DNA of 64,000 nt from positions 62,001 through 126,000 of the forward strand of contig CAJZBQ010000001.1 in the NCBI GenBank assembly GCA_914767885.1, given 5' to 3'. Both the position numbers and the translations under genes were made by a program. The stretch comes from Blepharisma stoltei. Its lineage: Eukaryota > Ciliophora > Heterotrichea > Heterotrichida > Blepharismidae. Below the pieces are notes generated by a model. The model was given only the letters and a program-made list of their open reading frames with translations. It made no database searches and was not told where the DNA came from. This document shows positions 1 through 11,775 of the stretch, one piece after another; position 1 is the first letter of the stretch; every line of letters starts with the position of its first letter.

Positions 1-2108
1 AGGATAGCATAGTATCCAGTTCTCCAGTTCTGGAAGGTCACATTTGTCAAAGTCAAGGAGGCTCCATTATAAACTCCAAAAAGGTTAACATTGCTTGACC
101 ATTTGCAGTAGCTTGACGGCAAAAACTCGCTGCTTGAAATGGTTTCTCCTCTGTCATTTTTATAGGATGCATCAATCTGCTGTTCCACATATGGGCAATA
201 ATCGCAGTACTCTGAGCCTGTACAAGTTGATTGTGTGTAGTAGCCATCAATAATTAGGTTTTCCACTTCTATTTGGAGACCGCTTCAAGCTTCTATATGG
301 ATATTCCACTTATCAAGGGCTGTTTTAATTGTAATGATGCTCCCATCAAGGCTAGCAATTTTTAAATACTTCAAAGTTCCAGTATCATAATTATTTCCAT
401 GATTAAGTGGCTTACTTTCTTCATAAACCCACGCTGAAATAATATAAAGATGGTCCACAGGAGCCCACTCATAAGTCCCATCATTGATGAGGTAAAGAAT
501 AGAATAAGCATGCTGGATCTTGGCCAAAGCAGTTGCAAATGTCTCAAAAGGTGACTCCAATGTACCTTCTCCTCCTGAGGTATCCCCAGACTTGATAGAA
601 GTTGCATAAAAGATTTTTGGATTTTCAGGGGTCGAGGTATCTATAAAAGGAAGACATACAGTATTGCTGTCCATAATTTGTCGCGGCTCATAGCCATACT
701 CACACATCAAGCTGCAGTACCCATATCACTGAAAGTAGCCTTCTTTGCATTGATAACATTCCCCATAGTATGGGCCATAGCACCACTCACAGCCAGTCTG
801 ATAACAATAAAGAGACTGCTCAGTTCAGCAATTTAGCCATGAATATATGCAGGATTTTATTTCACAAAGACTATTGCAGCTATAATAATCAAAAGCCATT
901 TCTTCGGTACACTTATATCACTGCCAAGTTGCATCATCCCATTTCCATGAATCTTCTTCGCATCAGTTGTAGCCAGGAAGAAAGTCAAAATCGTGCCAGA
1001 GCAGGTTTTGCCGGAGATCGAACATAACCAATGTATAATCCTGACATCGCTTGTCGAGGTCATCACTAAGCTGGTCATAAGCACATTTTCCTACTAAACA
1101 CTCAGGCTTGCAGGACCCATAATCTGATAAGGCACACCCATCGGCACAGCCACAATCTCCATAGTCTCAATTGCAGTTATTATTGTTGCAAGCTTCATTG
1201 CATTCCAAATCCCCAAGCATACTTGTATAACATCCAGAAGCGCAGTCTCCACAATCATAATTATCGTAATTGCATCTTTCAGAGTTGCAAACAGAGTCAC
1301 ATTTACCGTCGCCTAACAGATCTGTAGTGCAGCCAGGGTAGCAGTCGCAATCAAAATTATCATAGTTGCATGATTCGACATGGCATTCTTTTTGACAGAT
1401 GGAATCCCCAACCATATAGTTATAACACCCACTAGCACAAATTTTGCCTTCACAATCTCCAAAATCATAGTTGCAATTACTATTGTCACACTCAGGATCG
1501 CAGAATCCATCCCCAGTCATATTTAGAGTACAATTTTCTGCACAAGTATCACAAGCACCTAGATCATAATAGCAAGAAGAAACATTGCAGGCTGTGTCAC
1601 AAGCCCCACCTAACATGAATTCATAGCCTAAATAGAGTTTACATCCATCAGCACAAAACCCACAGTCTCCTAACTCTTTGAGTAATAAATAGCAAGCCTA
1701 TTGGCTTGCTTTTATTGAACACTTCTTTATACAAATTTTGATTAATTTTAAGAAAATTATTATAAAATATTTTTAATAATAGAAAATTCTATGGGAGGGT
1801 AAATCATAACCACATTCTCTTATGTTGCAGTCAGAATCACAGTTTCCGTCCCCGAGATGAGAGGAAGAGCATCCATTGTAGAATAAGCACTGCCAGATGC
1901 AGTCTGAGCCGAAAATTTGAGTTTGTGAGTCACCTACGATAGAAGAATCGTAGCCACAGTAAGGAAACATGCATTCTTTATCGCAGTAATTGTCGCCTCT
2001 CTAAGTTTTTCTTACAACGCCAGAAGGGCACAAATTCAAATTGCACGTAATATTTAAATCTGCAGCCTGAGCTGCCACAATAAGGGCTATTATAGCTGCA
2101 AAAACCAT
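1..2108 (-). CDS. Secreted/surface LNR-repeat and beta-helix protein, 3' end outside window
   Basis: Starts at the ATG at 2108 with a clear signal peptide (MVFAAIIALIVAAQAAD). Removing the 15-nt intron (2001-2015) and the IES at 1673-1801 leaves one frame open to position 1. The first part holds at least seven Lin-12/Notch-type repeats, each with the pattern GD..C...C....C.YD..DC (about 2000-1090). A Cys/Trp-rich stretch follows (1090-700). From about 650 leftwards comes a serine/glycine-rich region with hydrophobic periodicity (GTLESPFETFATALAKI), typical of right-handed parallel beta-helix repeats. Many TGA codons fall in frame as Trp. Ciliates have large surface proteins combining such repeats with ephrin-receptor-like cysteine modules and a C-terminal multi-helix domain, so the missing 3' part may resemble the gene at 12.4-14.6 kb. 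Function is not known; an extracellular adhesive or sensing role is inference. Confidence 0.8.
1673..1801. other. IES (129 bp) in the LNR gene
   Basis: TA-bounded (TA at 1671 and at 1800). Excision joins GYD to LGDCGFCADGC and restores an LNR repeat. Ends are ACTCTTTGAG and, from the other side, CCCTCCC, so only a weak terminal inverted repeat. It holds an 18-bp hairpin, AGCAAGCC-TATT-GGCTTGCT. Confidence 0.75.
2001..2015 (-). other. 15-nt spliceosomal intron
   Basis: On the minus strand the sequence GTAAGAAAAACTTAG interrupts the first LNR repeat (CPSGV / RGDNYCDKEC). It begins GTAAG, ends TAG, contains an in-frame stop and is 15 nt long. Its removal joins two well-formed halves in frame. 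Introns of 15-16 nt are the rule in Stentor and Blepharisma. It is the only intron I could recognise in the window. Confidence 0.8.
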
Positions 2109-3295
2109 AATTATTTATATTATTTAGGCATCTGGAGCAAAAATCAATTCGAAATTTCGTCGACCATTTTAGTAATAAGGATAAAAACTGCAATTTAAGG
2201 AAATGAGATAATTAAGAGCTTCTATAAATGTTTTTATTCACAGTCACTGATGCTAGATTAGGGTGCAAGTCTAATAATGATCATGTGCTAATTTAATCGA
2301 AGTATTTTAAATTGTAAAAAAACATTTTAAAATTTCTATGAAATGCTACACTGTTAAAATTCACACAATTATTTGAAATGGAGCCGCTGGATTATGCTAA
2401 GTTCAATAGATAATAGTGCTGAGTTTTATTACAGCAAGCTTCGATTAAGAATTAGATAGGCTCTATAGATCTCTTTATTTAAAACATCTAGTTGCATAAA
2501 AGAATAATTATTTTCACTTCTATAATTGTCTGTTAAAAATTTTATTCATTGTATAAATTCGATCACGACGAAGTGTATTGAACTTTAAATTTAAATACTT
2601 GTTCATAGAATTGAGCAAATTTTAAATAATTAAGCTATAAAGAGGAAGTAATAAAAAATGATATAGAGCTAGAAGGTCCTCTATTTATAGTTATAATAAA
2701 TATTCACTAGGCTGTTTACTTATAGCACTTTATCCATTATGAATAATTTTAATAGTGGATGCCATGCTGTTTTATAAGTATATAAATGTATTTTAAAGTG
2801 AATTTATGGGAAATATAATAATATCCCTTTAATGAAACCGTACATGCATAAATATTAAGGCAAGGAACTGGGATGCTAAGGCAAAATGAAGCAAATTTGC
2901 AAGCTCCAAGGTTCATCTTTTGGCTATGAGCAAAATCAGTATTAAAAAATTTGATATATCATTAATATATAATAACCTGATTTTCTGCTAATTATATAAA
3001 ATTATAAAGACCTTGTCCCTTAAACAAATTTCCATTTCAAAAAAGATTGAGAAATTTTAGGAGTAAAAATCTAGATAGTTGTTTAAAGGTAAAAGTTATA
3101 TTTTATAGTTTACATTTAATAATTGTTGTAAAAATTAATAATTTATGAATATTTTAGTTTCCTAGCTAACTGTAAGCTTACTGTCTGGCTAATTCTGGAA
3201 TTTCTATTATATAATTATGGAAATTTCTGAGCTATACTCTTCAGCATAAATATTTTGAGATGTCATAAGATTATACTTAAAATTATAAAAATTCT
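2109..3295. other. AT-rich intergenic region, no gene seen
   Basis: Upstream region of the LNR gene. It is strongly AT-rich with stops in all frames, and I see no conserved coding segment, hairpin or repeat shared with the rest of the window. Confidence 0.6.
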
Positions 3296-3297
3296 TA

Positions 3298-3661
3298 CTC
3301 CCCCCCCCTCGAAGTTCGACCAAGATATAGGGAAAATTCCTATTTTTTTGGAAAATTAACCCCCCTCAAAGTTCGACCAAGACCTATATAAATTTACTAG
3401 GAAAATAAGCAATTTTTCAAAAATTTTAAACTATGTGGGGGTGAGCTTGCGATTTTTGTATTCAAGTTCTAAAAAAACGTTACAAAACCATCTTGCACTA
3501 TTTTTTCTAACCCTTAACCCTCTCAACCATACAGAAGAATATGATAAATATTTGTTTTAGCTACTAAATTATATAAAAAAAAATTCTATATAATTTTTTT
3601 TAAAAAAATTTTTCTTAACCCCTCGAAAAAAATCTTGGTCGAACTTCGAGGGGGGGAGTTA
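3298..3661. mobile_element. MITE, family 4 (motif CTCGAAGTTCGACCAAGA), intergenic copy
   Basis: 364 bp bounded by TTACTCCCC and GGGGAGTTA, with TA at both edges. The 18-nt subterminal motif occurs four times: two copies pointing in at the left end, an inverted pair near the right end. It is almost identical, in opposite orientation, to the copy inside the receptor gene at 29621-30002, which suggests fairly recent mobility. No transposase ORF. Confidence 0.85.
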
Positions 3662-3901
3662 GCAAGTATTCAATGATTAGAGCATAACAAAGCAAGATTC
3701 ATATTAAATTAAATTAAAGATTAATCAATGGCTCCGACTATATCAAGCTGAATTGAGCAGATTAATATTAAGATGCTGAATAGCAGTCAGGGATATAGCT
3801 ATAAAATTTTTAGATTATTCTTAAAGATAATTTTTTCGTAGATAAGGCTTGCCTTTTAAGCCTCATGGAAATGCTTAGCCTGATATTATGCCTTGGCATA
3901 A

Positions 3902-4048
3902 TTTTGGGATGAGTCCCTCATGTCAAGCCCAAATCCTATATGTGGAGTTTTCACACTTGAGTGACACTACATGTAGCCGGGAACGGCTATATGGGATTTG
4001 TTTCTAATACGTGGGAAAATGCCCTGATGTATGGGACCCATCCCAAAA
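3902..4048. repeat. Small palindromic MITE-like element
   Basis: Imperfect terminal inverted repeats TTTTGGGATGAGTCCC (left) and TTTTGGGATGGGTCCC (right, reverse complement) enclose a second inverted pair based on AAATCCTATATG. It is GC-richer than its surroundings and unrelated in sequence to the CTCCCC families. Confidence 0.55.
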
Positions 4049-4199
4049 AAATCCAATAGATAATACAAGTTTACGCTTAAACCTTACACTGTATTAGTCA
4101 TAACATATTTTAGATGCAATTACATCCAATCACCTTCAATGCCTAAAGCAATAAGAACAAATAAAATAACTATATATATAAGGTTTTGATAATCTAATA

Positions 4200-4450
4200 A
4201 CTCTTCCTTCCGTGAGCGAGCAAAAAAATCTTGCTCGCTTATAGAGGGGGTTAATTTTTTTTCGAAATTTAAAAAAATCCCACTTTAAAAATTCTGAAAG
4301 CAAATATTAATTTAATTTGCAAAATTTATGCTTTAAAAGCAATTTGGTTAAAATTAAACAGAATTAGCTCAGGATCCCATTAAACTAATGATCACTTACG
4401 AAGCAAATTTTTTTCAATAAAAAATTTTGTTCACTCACGAGGGGGAAGTA
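4200..4450. mobile_element. Degenerate MITE, family 1 (motif CCTCCGTGAGCGAACAAAA)
   Basis: Left end ACTC-TTCCTTCCGTGAGCGAG is followed by its own inverted copy. The right end has TTGTTCACTCACGAGGGGGAAGTA. TA lies at both edges. The AT-rich core matches the other family-1 copies but the right part is shortened. Confidence 0.75.
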
Positions 4451-4984
4451 AGAACTAAGATTTCTGAAAGCAATTTTTTTTAATACTTTATTGGCTTTTG
4501 CATAATCTGTTCAATCCCAACTTCAAACTTATGCCTATATGCCAAAATAAAATCAGTGTAAAAATTTAAGCCCATAGACTGCATTTAAGTTAGAACAAAA
4601 GCAATATGCCAGCAATAAGCTATAAAAATAAGTATAGAAGCTACTTGCATATTGGAGCATAATAAATATTAAAAACTTTGAATGAAACAATTTTTTTTAT
4701 CTATACTAACTCTCTCACCATAAACGAGAAAACCATTGAAAAGTCTCTATTTTTTGAGAAAAAACTTCATAATTTTAATTGGAAAAAATATTTTAATATC
4801 TAATTAGCAATGATAATATTAAATCTCAAGCTAATAGTGTTGGGCTTGCATTCTATCATAAATTTATATTTTTTCTTGCTAGGATTTACAAAATATTTTA
4901 CGATAAAAAAAAATTTTAATTGATTCTACATTTGCCACTTTTTATTTTTAATGGAGCTTAAATTTCCCAAAGTACTCAATCACA

Positions 4985-5465
4985 AGGTGGCCTAGGCTTG
5001 TGATCCTGTTAAGCAGTGACGAGGAATCTTATTACAGAGAGAGCTCTGGTAATGATAGTATATTTTGGGATGATGAATTCTAAGACTTTGCTAATGAAAT
5101 CCTCGGAGATGAGTAACCCATAGATGAAGAAGATGATTCGAACAGTGAAGCTTTGAGGAAGAAAAAGGATATTGGGGAAGCATGTTGACTACCCTCAAAA
5201 TATAGACCTCAAAACAGAAAATGAGTTCTTGGATAACAGAGGGCTAGTATTGACCACAGAATCTGCTAGGCTAATTGAGTGAGATAAAAAAAAGAAAAAT
5301 GAGTCAAGGCACAAAAGCAAGCAAAAAAGGCAAAAGGGCAAAAAATAAAAATAGAACAAAGACCTGATAGAAAACTCACAGAACCTCCGAAAGATATCCC
5401 AACAGAAACCGAGAGAAACTTTTTGCTCAAATTTAAAGAGGAGAGCAAATATATTTTATAGATAT
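4985..5465 (+). pseudogene. Decayed acidic/basic coding remnant, unidentified
   Basis: The plus strand reads SSDEESYYRESSGNDSIFWDDEF, then after an in-frame TAA continues DFANEILGDE and PIDEEDDSNSEALRKKKDIG. Further right a lysine-rich stretch (KAQKQAKKAKGQ) and ERNFLLKFKEESKYIL follow in another frame. Composition is unlike the AT-rich intergenic DNA, so it is probably a broken gene. Acidic N-termini of this sort occur in several transposase families, but nothing here is diagnostic. Confidence 0.3.
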
Positions 5466-5704
5466 TGAAAACTTTAAATGTCAATCCATTTTTGCTCCTG
5501 GAATTCATAAAAAATTTTCACGATTACAATTTAACTCTTTTTAACTCAAAAGACTAATTGGTTGGCCAAATCAGCAGGCAATTGAGGAGAAACTTTAGCT
5601 CTCCGGATATATTCCTTTATTAATATCTTGAAATTATTTTTTAAATAATGAATTTTAATCAATGTTATATTGACTTAATTATCAATATGAAAGCATTAAA
5701 TATT

Positions 5705-6039
5705 TATTTTTCACAAGCTTAGTTTATTGTCAGATATATATTGAGATACTTTACAGCTCTTATACAGATTTTTCATTGCTTCCAGCAACTTTGGATTGGC
5801 TTCAACAAAAATTTATTAACCAAGTTGAAGTTAGGCTTATTAATTTAAGCATAATGCCCAATGAGCTTAATACAGGAGAAATGCCTCAGATTGCGATAGA
5901 TTTGACTTTTACTTTGTCTTTATCAAGCTTGATGAAGCAATATGCTTCTCAAAATGAAATAATACTTTTTCAATACAACAGCCATCTCCATTTTTTAGCG
6001 AATAAATATTCAATTTTTAGAGCAATGCCCCGAATCTAA
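5705..6039 (+). pseudogene. N-terminal fragment of the receptor family
   Basis: Encodes CQIYIEILYSSYTDFSLL... and INLSIMPNELNTGEMPQIAIDLTFTLSLSSLMKQYASQNEI. The closest match is the N-terminus of the divergent neighbour at 6252-9741, which has the same ...IDLTF.SLS.L.KQYASQNEI run. The only nearby ATG (5688) is in a different frame from the signal-peptide segment, and the frame closes at 6039 soon after the match ends, so this is a truncated inverted partial duplicate of the neighbour. Confidence 0.75.
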
Positions 6040-6251
6040 AATTGCATGTATTAGAGGATAATTTTATTTTTAATTTAAAAATTATATCAATTAACTCTAA
6101 ATGTCAAAAAATACTTTAAACGATTAAAAGCATTTCTTATGAGAGATTATATTGATTGACAATATTTTGAATTATGATTTAGATAAAAATAAACTAAAGT
6201 TATCCTTAGATGATGATTTATTATCAACAGCGTATTCTTAAATTTTGATTG

Positions 6252-9200
6252 TTATTTGAGAGAAATAGAGAATTGAGATCTGCTATTTCTTTCTTTATTC
6301 AACTGATTTATTTGACTTGCTTTTATTGACTTGCCTAATGAAAACCTAAAAAAAAGAGCAATGTCTGGAGGGTCCTCTGAATAAAGAAGAGAGGGACAAT
6401 AATAATGCTGAATTGACACAGCAATAATCAATATCTCTCCTTTCTATAACAAAGATAAAAATCGTCTAATTTTTATTAGAATAGATTAGTAAGAAATTTT
6501 ATATTGATTTTTTAATATAGGGTTAAATTAAGAAAAATCATCCTCCATATTGAAGAAAAGCTCATTTCTCCAAAAATCCATCATCAAAAAGCTTATATAT
6601 TGAGGAAATCCCTATGTTTCAAATAACAGCAATATATGAAATCATTAGTCAAAGATTGCATCTGCTATAGTTATATTGCTTCCGCTTCAATTTTGTAAAA
6701 ATGATAAAGCAAATTATCAATAGAATATATATGAGTCCATATAGTGATTGATAATGGACTAGCAGGGTATTGTTTAGCGCGATCACAATTGTTTGAAATA
6801 CTCTCTTTTCGAGTAAAAACGTTGGTCAAACTTGTATATTTGAATGTACATTTATAGCATCACAATATAGTTTTAAATTCATTGCAACAGGTAAATAAAG
6901 AATTAGCGCAATGACTGCAAGGACTACTAATGTTATATGATGGCCTTTTCAACAAAATATTTCGCAATCTTGCCTCATAAAGCTATCTGTAATCTCATTT
7001 CCTATGCTTTGGTCACATTGAAATACTCCTAATAGTGTAAAAAGTATAGGCATGTAGCATATATTTCCAACAAAAGGAATTAGCCATTCAGGCAGCTTCT
7101 CAAAAATATTACAAAAAGACATTTTGAATCTTCCCCAACAACTTCATAGATTTCTGGTGCTAAAAAATATGACAATAAAAGATAATGCGAAACTGATGTA
7201 AAAATATACTAAATAAATGTCTTTGGAAGATCCCCAGTCAAATCGATACATAGAAATTTTAACAAGTTGATTTAAATATTTGTCGTAGGCGCTAAAATCT
7301 GGCCCTAAGAAGAGAAATTGGAGGAAATCTATAAAAATTATGAGATAGGCTAGGTAATCTCAAAATGCAACCTCACTTGAAGCCGCTAGTGGCTTTATCA
7401 TTATGTGATACCAATATTGTTTTATTATAAAAAGAGCAATAAAAACACTAATCAGCACACAAGAGTCAACAATATAAAGAAACTTTGCCCCATTCATAGA
7501 AAATTCAACACTCTTTGGGTCAAAATCACAAGAATAAGCAATTAAATCGCTTGGAATATTTGAAGAGTTGTCATATCAGATAACATTATCAGTAAAAGTA
7601 AATAGCTGTTGACTACTTAGATCATAAGTCCCTATTTGATAATTATATAAACTATTTTCATTTCACCTGATATTATAAATCCCAATAACTGCTGTACTTC
7701 TATCATTTGAATCCTTGTCAATTGACACAGTTCCTGAGCATCCTATAAACCTCTGCATCCTTAAGTTAGCGTTTAGAGTTGCGAAATCTTCAACACTTCC
7801 TCCTTGGTCTATTGTATATTTAATTCCATTCAATAAAAGCATAGCAGTGTCAAAAGAAAAACAGCGATAAGCATCGTTGCTTGCAGAAAATGCTTTTTCA
7901 TAGCCTTTTTGTATTTTTTTGCCATATTCTCCAACTCATTCTGCTTGATCCATTGTGATCGTTCCATAATATAACTCTTCCAATTTCTTCATTTGTGCAG
8001 GATCAGGCTCATAGGCAAAAGCACTAGTAGATCTGCTATACACAAATAAAATTATATCTCCCTTTCTGAAGCCTGCATTATATAAATCTTCAACAAAATA
8101 AAGCTGTGCTGGAGGGATCATTAAAAGAAGAAAAATCCTTACTTTTGACTTTAAAAACTCTTCCATTCACGGCTTATATGTAGAGTAATCGCTATGGCCA
8201 TAATTTTGCTTTATTTCTCTTTTATCTGGAGGATTTACAATTTCAAAGCCTGTTTGATTTATGCTTGATAAAAGAAACTGATAAGAAACAATTTGTGAAG
8301 GTGTTTGATCATACACAATAATAAATTTTTTTCATTGAAAAATCGCGAAAAGGTTCAAAAAGCCGGCAAAATTATAGCGGTTGTCTTTGGTCATCCTCAT
8401 AAATTCAGGATAAGTGGTTTTATTCATCAAAATTGGTGAAGTCGCAATTTCGGAGATTTGTGGAATTGAAATATTTAAAGCTCGCAATGAATTTATGTTC
8501 CCAATTACTGTAGGCAGGTAAGGTGTAGTTAGAAGTCCAACGCCAAGACTGTTTTTTAGCTTGGTAAAACAGTTAAGAGAAAATTTTGGATAATAAACTT
8601 CAGCGCCACAGTCTGTGTGGGTAACCAAAATTGCAAAGCCATCTATAAAATTATTATTTTTTGCATACATTAATGCATATTTTGCTCCTTCTTTCATCTT
8701 ATCTGAGTATGAGCTATTACTATATCCTGGATTTGTGATACCATCTGATATAGAAATTGTTATATTTGTATAAGGAGAATTTGGGATTACAGAAGAATTT
8801 CCAATAAAAACTAGGGCTTTGGAAATAACTAGCTGTTGATCATAAATATACCCCACTTTTGTTTTTTCACTATTTTTAACATTTAATACTGTGAAATTTG
8901 ATATTGGTCTATGATTTATTGTATTTTTTTCTAAATAACTTCTAATATCATGAATATCTGAACATTGTCTGCAATTAAGTACAATATTTATGATTTTTTC
9001 AACTCCTAGTGCTTCATAGCTATAAGAATCTGTTACATTTTCTAGTCCCAATTCAACTATCCCAAATAGCCCAGTTTCAGTTGCATTATATCAACTCTTT
9101 GTCCCTAATATTATCCCAGTTCCCAAACTAAATAGATTTGCATCTTTTATACTTTTTACAAGAAAATTAGCAACTTCGCCTTTATTTAAAATCACAATAT

Positions 9201-9741
9201 TTTTTATTCCTGCAGGCTTGATTTCTTTTTTAAGCACAATTTCAGCTGATTTTTGGTCTCCATTACTAGGGAAAAAAAAGCTTTTAATATTTGCACTTGG
9301 CAGTTTTTTAAATTTTGCTCAATCAGAGTCAGCGAGAACAATTATTTTCTCTCAATTTAGATAAGAGATGAGAGCTGAAAGGGCATTAGTTTGGTCTTGT
9401 TCTGAAGGATGAATGAAAAATTCTCAGCTGCTAAATGAGGGAGAGTCTTGAGAAGAAATCATGATTATTTCATTTTGGGAAGCATATTGCTTTATCAGAT
9501 TGGATAAAGAAATAGTAAAAGTCAAGTCAATCGCCATATGAAATATTTCTCCTGAGGTAAGCCATATAGGATTTAGGCTTAAATTAACAAGTTTTGCTTC
9601 CACTTGGTTGTTGTAATTTTGTTGCACCGAATCGAAAACTGTTGAAGCCAGTATGGGATCGGTATCGGAGCTATAGAATATTTCTATTTTTATCTGGCAA
9701 TAGGCAAAGCTTGCAAAAATAAAATATCAAATATAATTCAT
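6252..9741 (-). CDS. Tandem Venus-flytrap, multi-helix receptor-like protein (complete copy)
   Basis: Starts at ATG 9741 (MNYIWYFIFASFAYCQ, signal peptide), ends at TAA 6252-6254. Removing one 97-bp IES gives 1,130 codons plus stop with no other interruption, reading TGA as Trp. Residues about 18-330 form a first type-1 periplasmic-binding-like lobe pair. Residues about 345-750 form a second, with the family landmarks YPEFMRMTKD, FQWKKFIIVYD, APxQLYFVEDLYNAGFRKGD, QAEWVGEYG and GCSGTVSID. Eight to nine hydrophobic helices follow, with CDQSIG, QDCEIFCW and KQYNYSRCNLW between them. It lacks the ENGCPF motif seen just before TM1 in most paralogues and is the most divergent member. Ligand-binding receptor is inference from fold and topology. 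Confidence 0.85.
6434..6530. other. IES (97 bp) in last helix of the receptor gene
   Basis: TA at 6432 and 6529. In the minus-strand reading it separates GGWFFL from LIIAVSIQHYYCP. The joined stretch has exactly the spacing of the paralogue segment GWIFLIAIGLYLQKKYCP, and the whole gene becomes a multiple of three. AT-rich, no clear inverted repeat. Confidence 0.8.
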
Positions 9742-9814
9742 CTTAATAATTTATTAATAAATGACTCTAAAAAAAAAAAGCACCAAAAACATTAAATCGG
9801 GATGTTTTGTATCC

Positions 9815-9999
9815 TCCCTCCGTGACCAATAAAAAATCATTCAAAAAATCTTTTTTTTTTGTGAAGCACCCACCTTCACTGAAACAAAAATTATTTTTAA
9901 TGTAATATTTTTAAAAGAGTATTTTAATTAAAAATAATAACTATTATAATAAAAATGACAGTTAATTCTGTTAAATTTCATGCTAAAACATAAATCTTC
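9815..9999. mobile_element. Decayed family-1 MITE, left half
   Basis: CCTCCCTCCGTGACCAA and, 70 nt on, CACCCACCTTCACTGAAACAAAA match the two outer motif copies of family 1. The core (CTGTTAAATTTC...AAACATAAATC) is recognisable. It breaks exactly where the next MITE (10002) begins, so it may have been hit by that insertion. A possible remainder is TTTTTTTAACCCATCAATAG near 10365. Confidence 0.45.
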
Positions 10000-10001
10000 T
10001 A

Positions 10002-10313
10002 ACTCCCCCCTCCGTGAGTGAACAAAACCATTAGAAAAATCGCTATTTTTTGCCAAAAAAACCCACTCCGGGAGTGAACCAAAATGTTTTATCGAAAAAA
10101 TTTTGATATGTAATTGATAACTAGTATAATGAAATCTAGAGCTAATTCTGTTTAATTTTAAACGAATTGCTTTTTAAAACATAAATTTTATAAATTAAAT
10201 TAATATTTGCTTTCAAATTTTTGTGAATTAGAATTTTTTAAATTTCGAAGAAAAAAAAATTAATTAACCCCCTCCATAGTAAAAAAAATGTTTTGGTTTA
10301 CTCCAGGGGAGTA
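10002..10313. mobile_element. MITE, family 1, intergenic
   Basis: 312 bp with TA at 10000 and 10312. Left end ACTCCCCCCTCCGTGAGTGAAC, then CCATTAGAAAAATCGC and the AT-rich family core. Right motif pair is degraded (CCTCCATAGT...GGTTTACTCCAGGGGAGTA). Orientation is reversed relative to the copy at 11776. Confidence 0.75.
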
Positions 10314-11040
10314 GGATAACTAATTTCTTATTTTTCTTGGAGAAAGTTTTTAATATATATTTTTTTAACCCATCAATAGTAAGCAAAAAGTCTTTAACAC
10401 ACTTGCAAGAACATAATTTTCCTTATTTCTTTATCAAACTTTATATTGATGTCAGTATCAGGTTGATTTTAGGTCAAATCTACTCTCTATGAAAATAGCA
10501 AAGAATAATTATTTATTAACATTAATTCTTAAATAACTTTATTCTTAGGCATAGACAGTTAAACTTTCATGCTATTAAAATACTTTTTTTTAGATAACGA
10601 ATGCTTTATTCAGTTTTGTTATAATAAATAAGTTACCCTTTTAAAAATTAGCAACAGACATACATCTGTGATTTAATTAAAACTGAAATTCGAAACAATA
10701 ATGAGCCTCTTTTGGAAAAAAATGCAAAATATTGTATGAATTCTCATCAATTCCAAAAAAATTTGTGCCATCATAAATTTTTATTATATTAATTATAAAA
10801 AATCAATTGTAAATATATGATATCTTAATATGACTATTCTTATCCAAAACATAAACTCACAATTTATATTTTAAACATTTATTTATTAATAAAATTTCAA
10901 TTAAAACTCGCATTTTCAACTTGCTGACTGGACTGGTATATGTTTTCATTGTTTTTATTAATTTCGCATGCCAAGAACAAATATTTTTTTCAGATTTTTC
11001 TTTATGATTTGGCCCGCAGGGCTTTAAAGCATGCTAAGGC
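10314..11040. other. AT-rich intergenic region, no gene seen
   Basis: No open frame with family similarity and no clear hairpin or direct repeat. Homopolymer-rich AT sequence only. Confidence 0.55.
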
Positions 11041-11562
11041 ATATTTTGAGTTAAAACATCAGCTCCACAATCAGTATGAGTCACTGACATTTCAAAATCT
11101 TTAAAAAAATTGTGCTTTTTATATAAGTAAGTGCATAAGCAGTGCCTTCTTTTGTTTTATAAGTGCTGTCAGAGTAGCCTGGATTTGTGAGGCCGTCTGC
11201 TATTAATAGAGGAATATATGTGAAAGTAGAATTTGAGACTGCTGTTGTATTTCCTAGAAAAATAGGGATGGAGGTGATATTTAAGGAGCCATTTGAAAGG
11301 CTTCCAATAATTATTCTTCTGCAATTCTGGATGTTTATTATCGAAAAATTTGAAACTGGACAATGCTTAACTGTATTTTTTCCTAAAAAAATATGCAAAG
11401 CAAATTGTTAGAATTTGAAGAAAATCCTAAAATAATGATAATAAATTTTGCGTATCCTATAAATTCATAGGAAGAATAATCAATTGAATTCTCTAATCCT
11501 AATTCTATAAACCCTATAATTCCATCAGCTGTGGAGGCTTTTGGGTAAAAAATAGGGATTTT
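11041..11562 (-). pseudogene. Receptor-family scrap (end of lobe 1, start of lobe 2)
   Basis: In two frames it encodes GFIELGLENSIDYSSYEFIGYAKF, then GKNTVKHCPVSNFSIINIQN, IADGLTNPGYSDSTY and SVTHTDCGADV, the order found across residues about 235-390 of intact members. A frame change is needed near 11,400 and nothing lies on either side, so it is an isolated dead fragment. Confidence 0.75.
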
Positions 11563-11597
11563 CAATGGTTTTGTTCATTCACGGAAGGAGAGTAAGC
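11545..11597. mobile_element. Right-end fragment of a family-1 MITE
   Basis: AGGGATTTTCAATGGTTTTG followed by TTCATTCACGGAAGGAGAGTAAG matches the terminal 50 bp of family 1. It adjoins the pseudogene scrap at 11041-11562, so it may mark the insertion that broke that copy. Confidence 0.5.
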
Positions 11598-11775
11598 AAT
11601 AAATACTAAAGTAAGTTGCGTTTTTAATTATAGAGCTGTTAGCTTCGCTACTTTCATTAATCAGCATTAGAAAATCCCTTTGGTAATAATCAAAATTTTT
11701 TTATATAATTTACATTTGTGTGAAACATATTTTAATTATAACTAATAATTATAAATTAATATTAAGAAAATTATA

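Noticed and set aside
3298-3661. MITE motif clusters as a CRISPR array
   Set aside because: Repeats are few, in alternating orientation and unevenly spaced, and form hairpins. They are terminal structures of transposons in a eukaryote.
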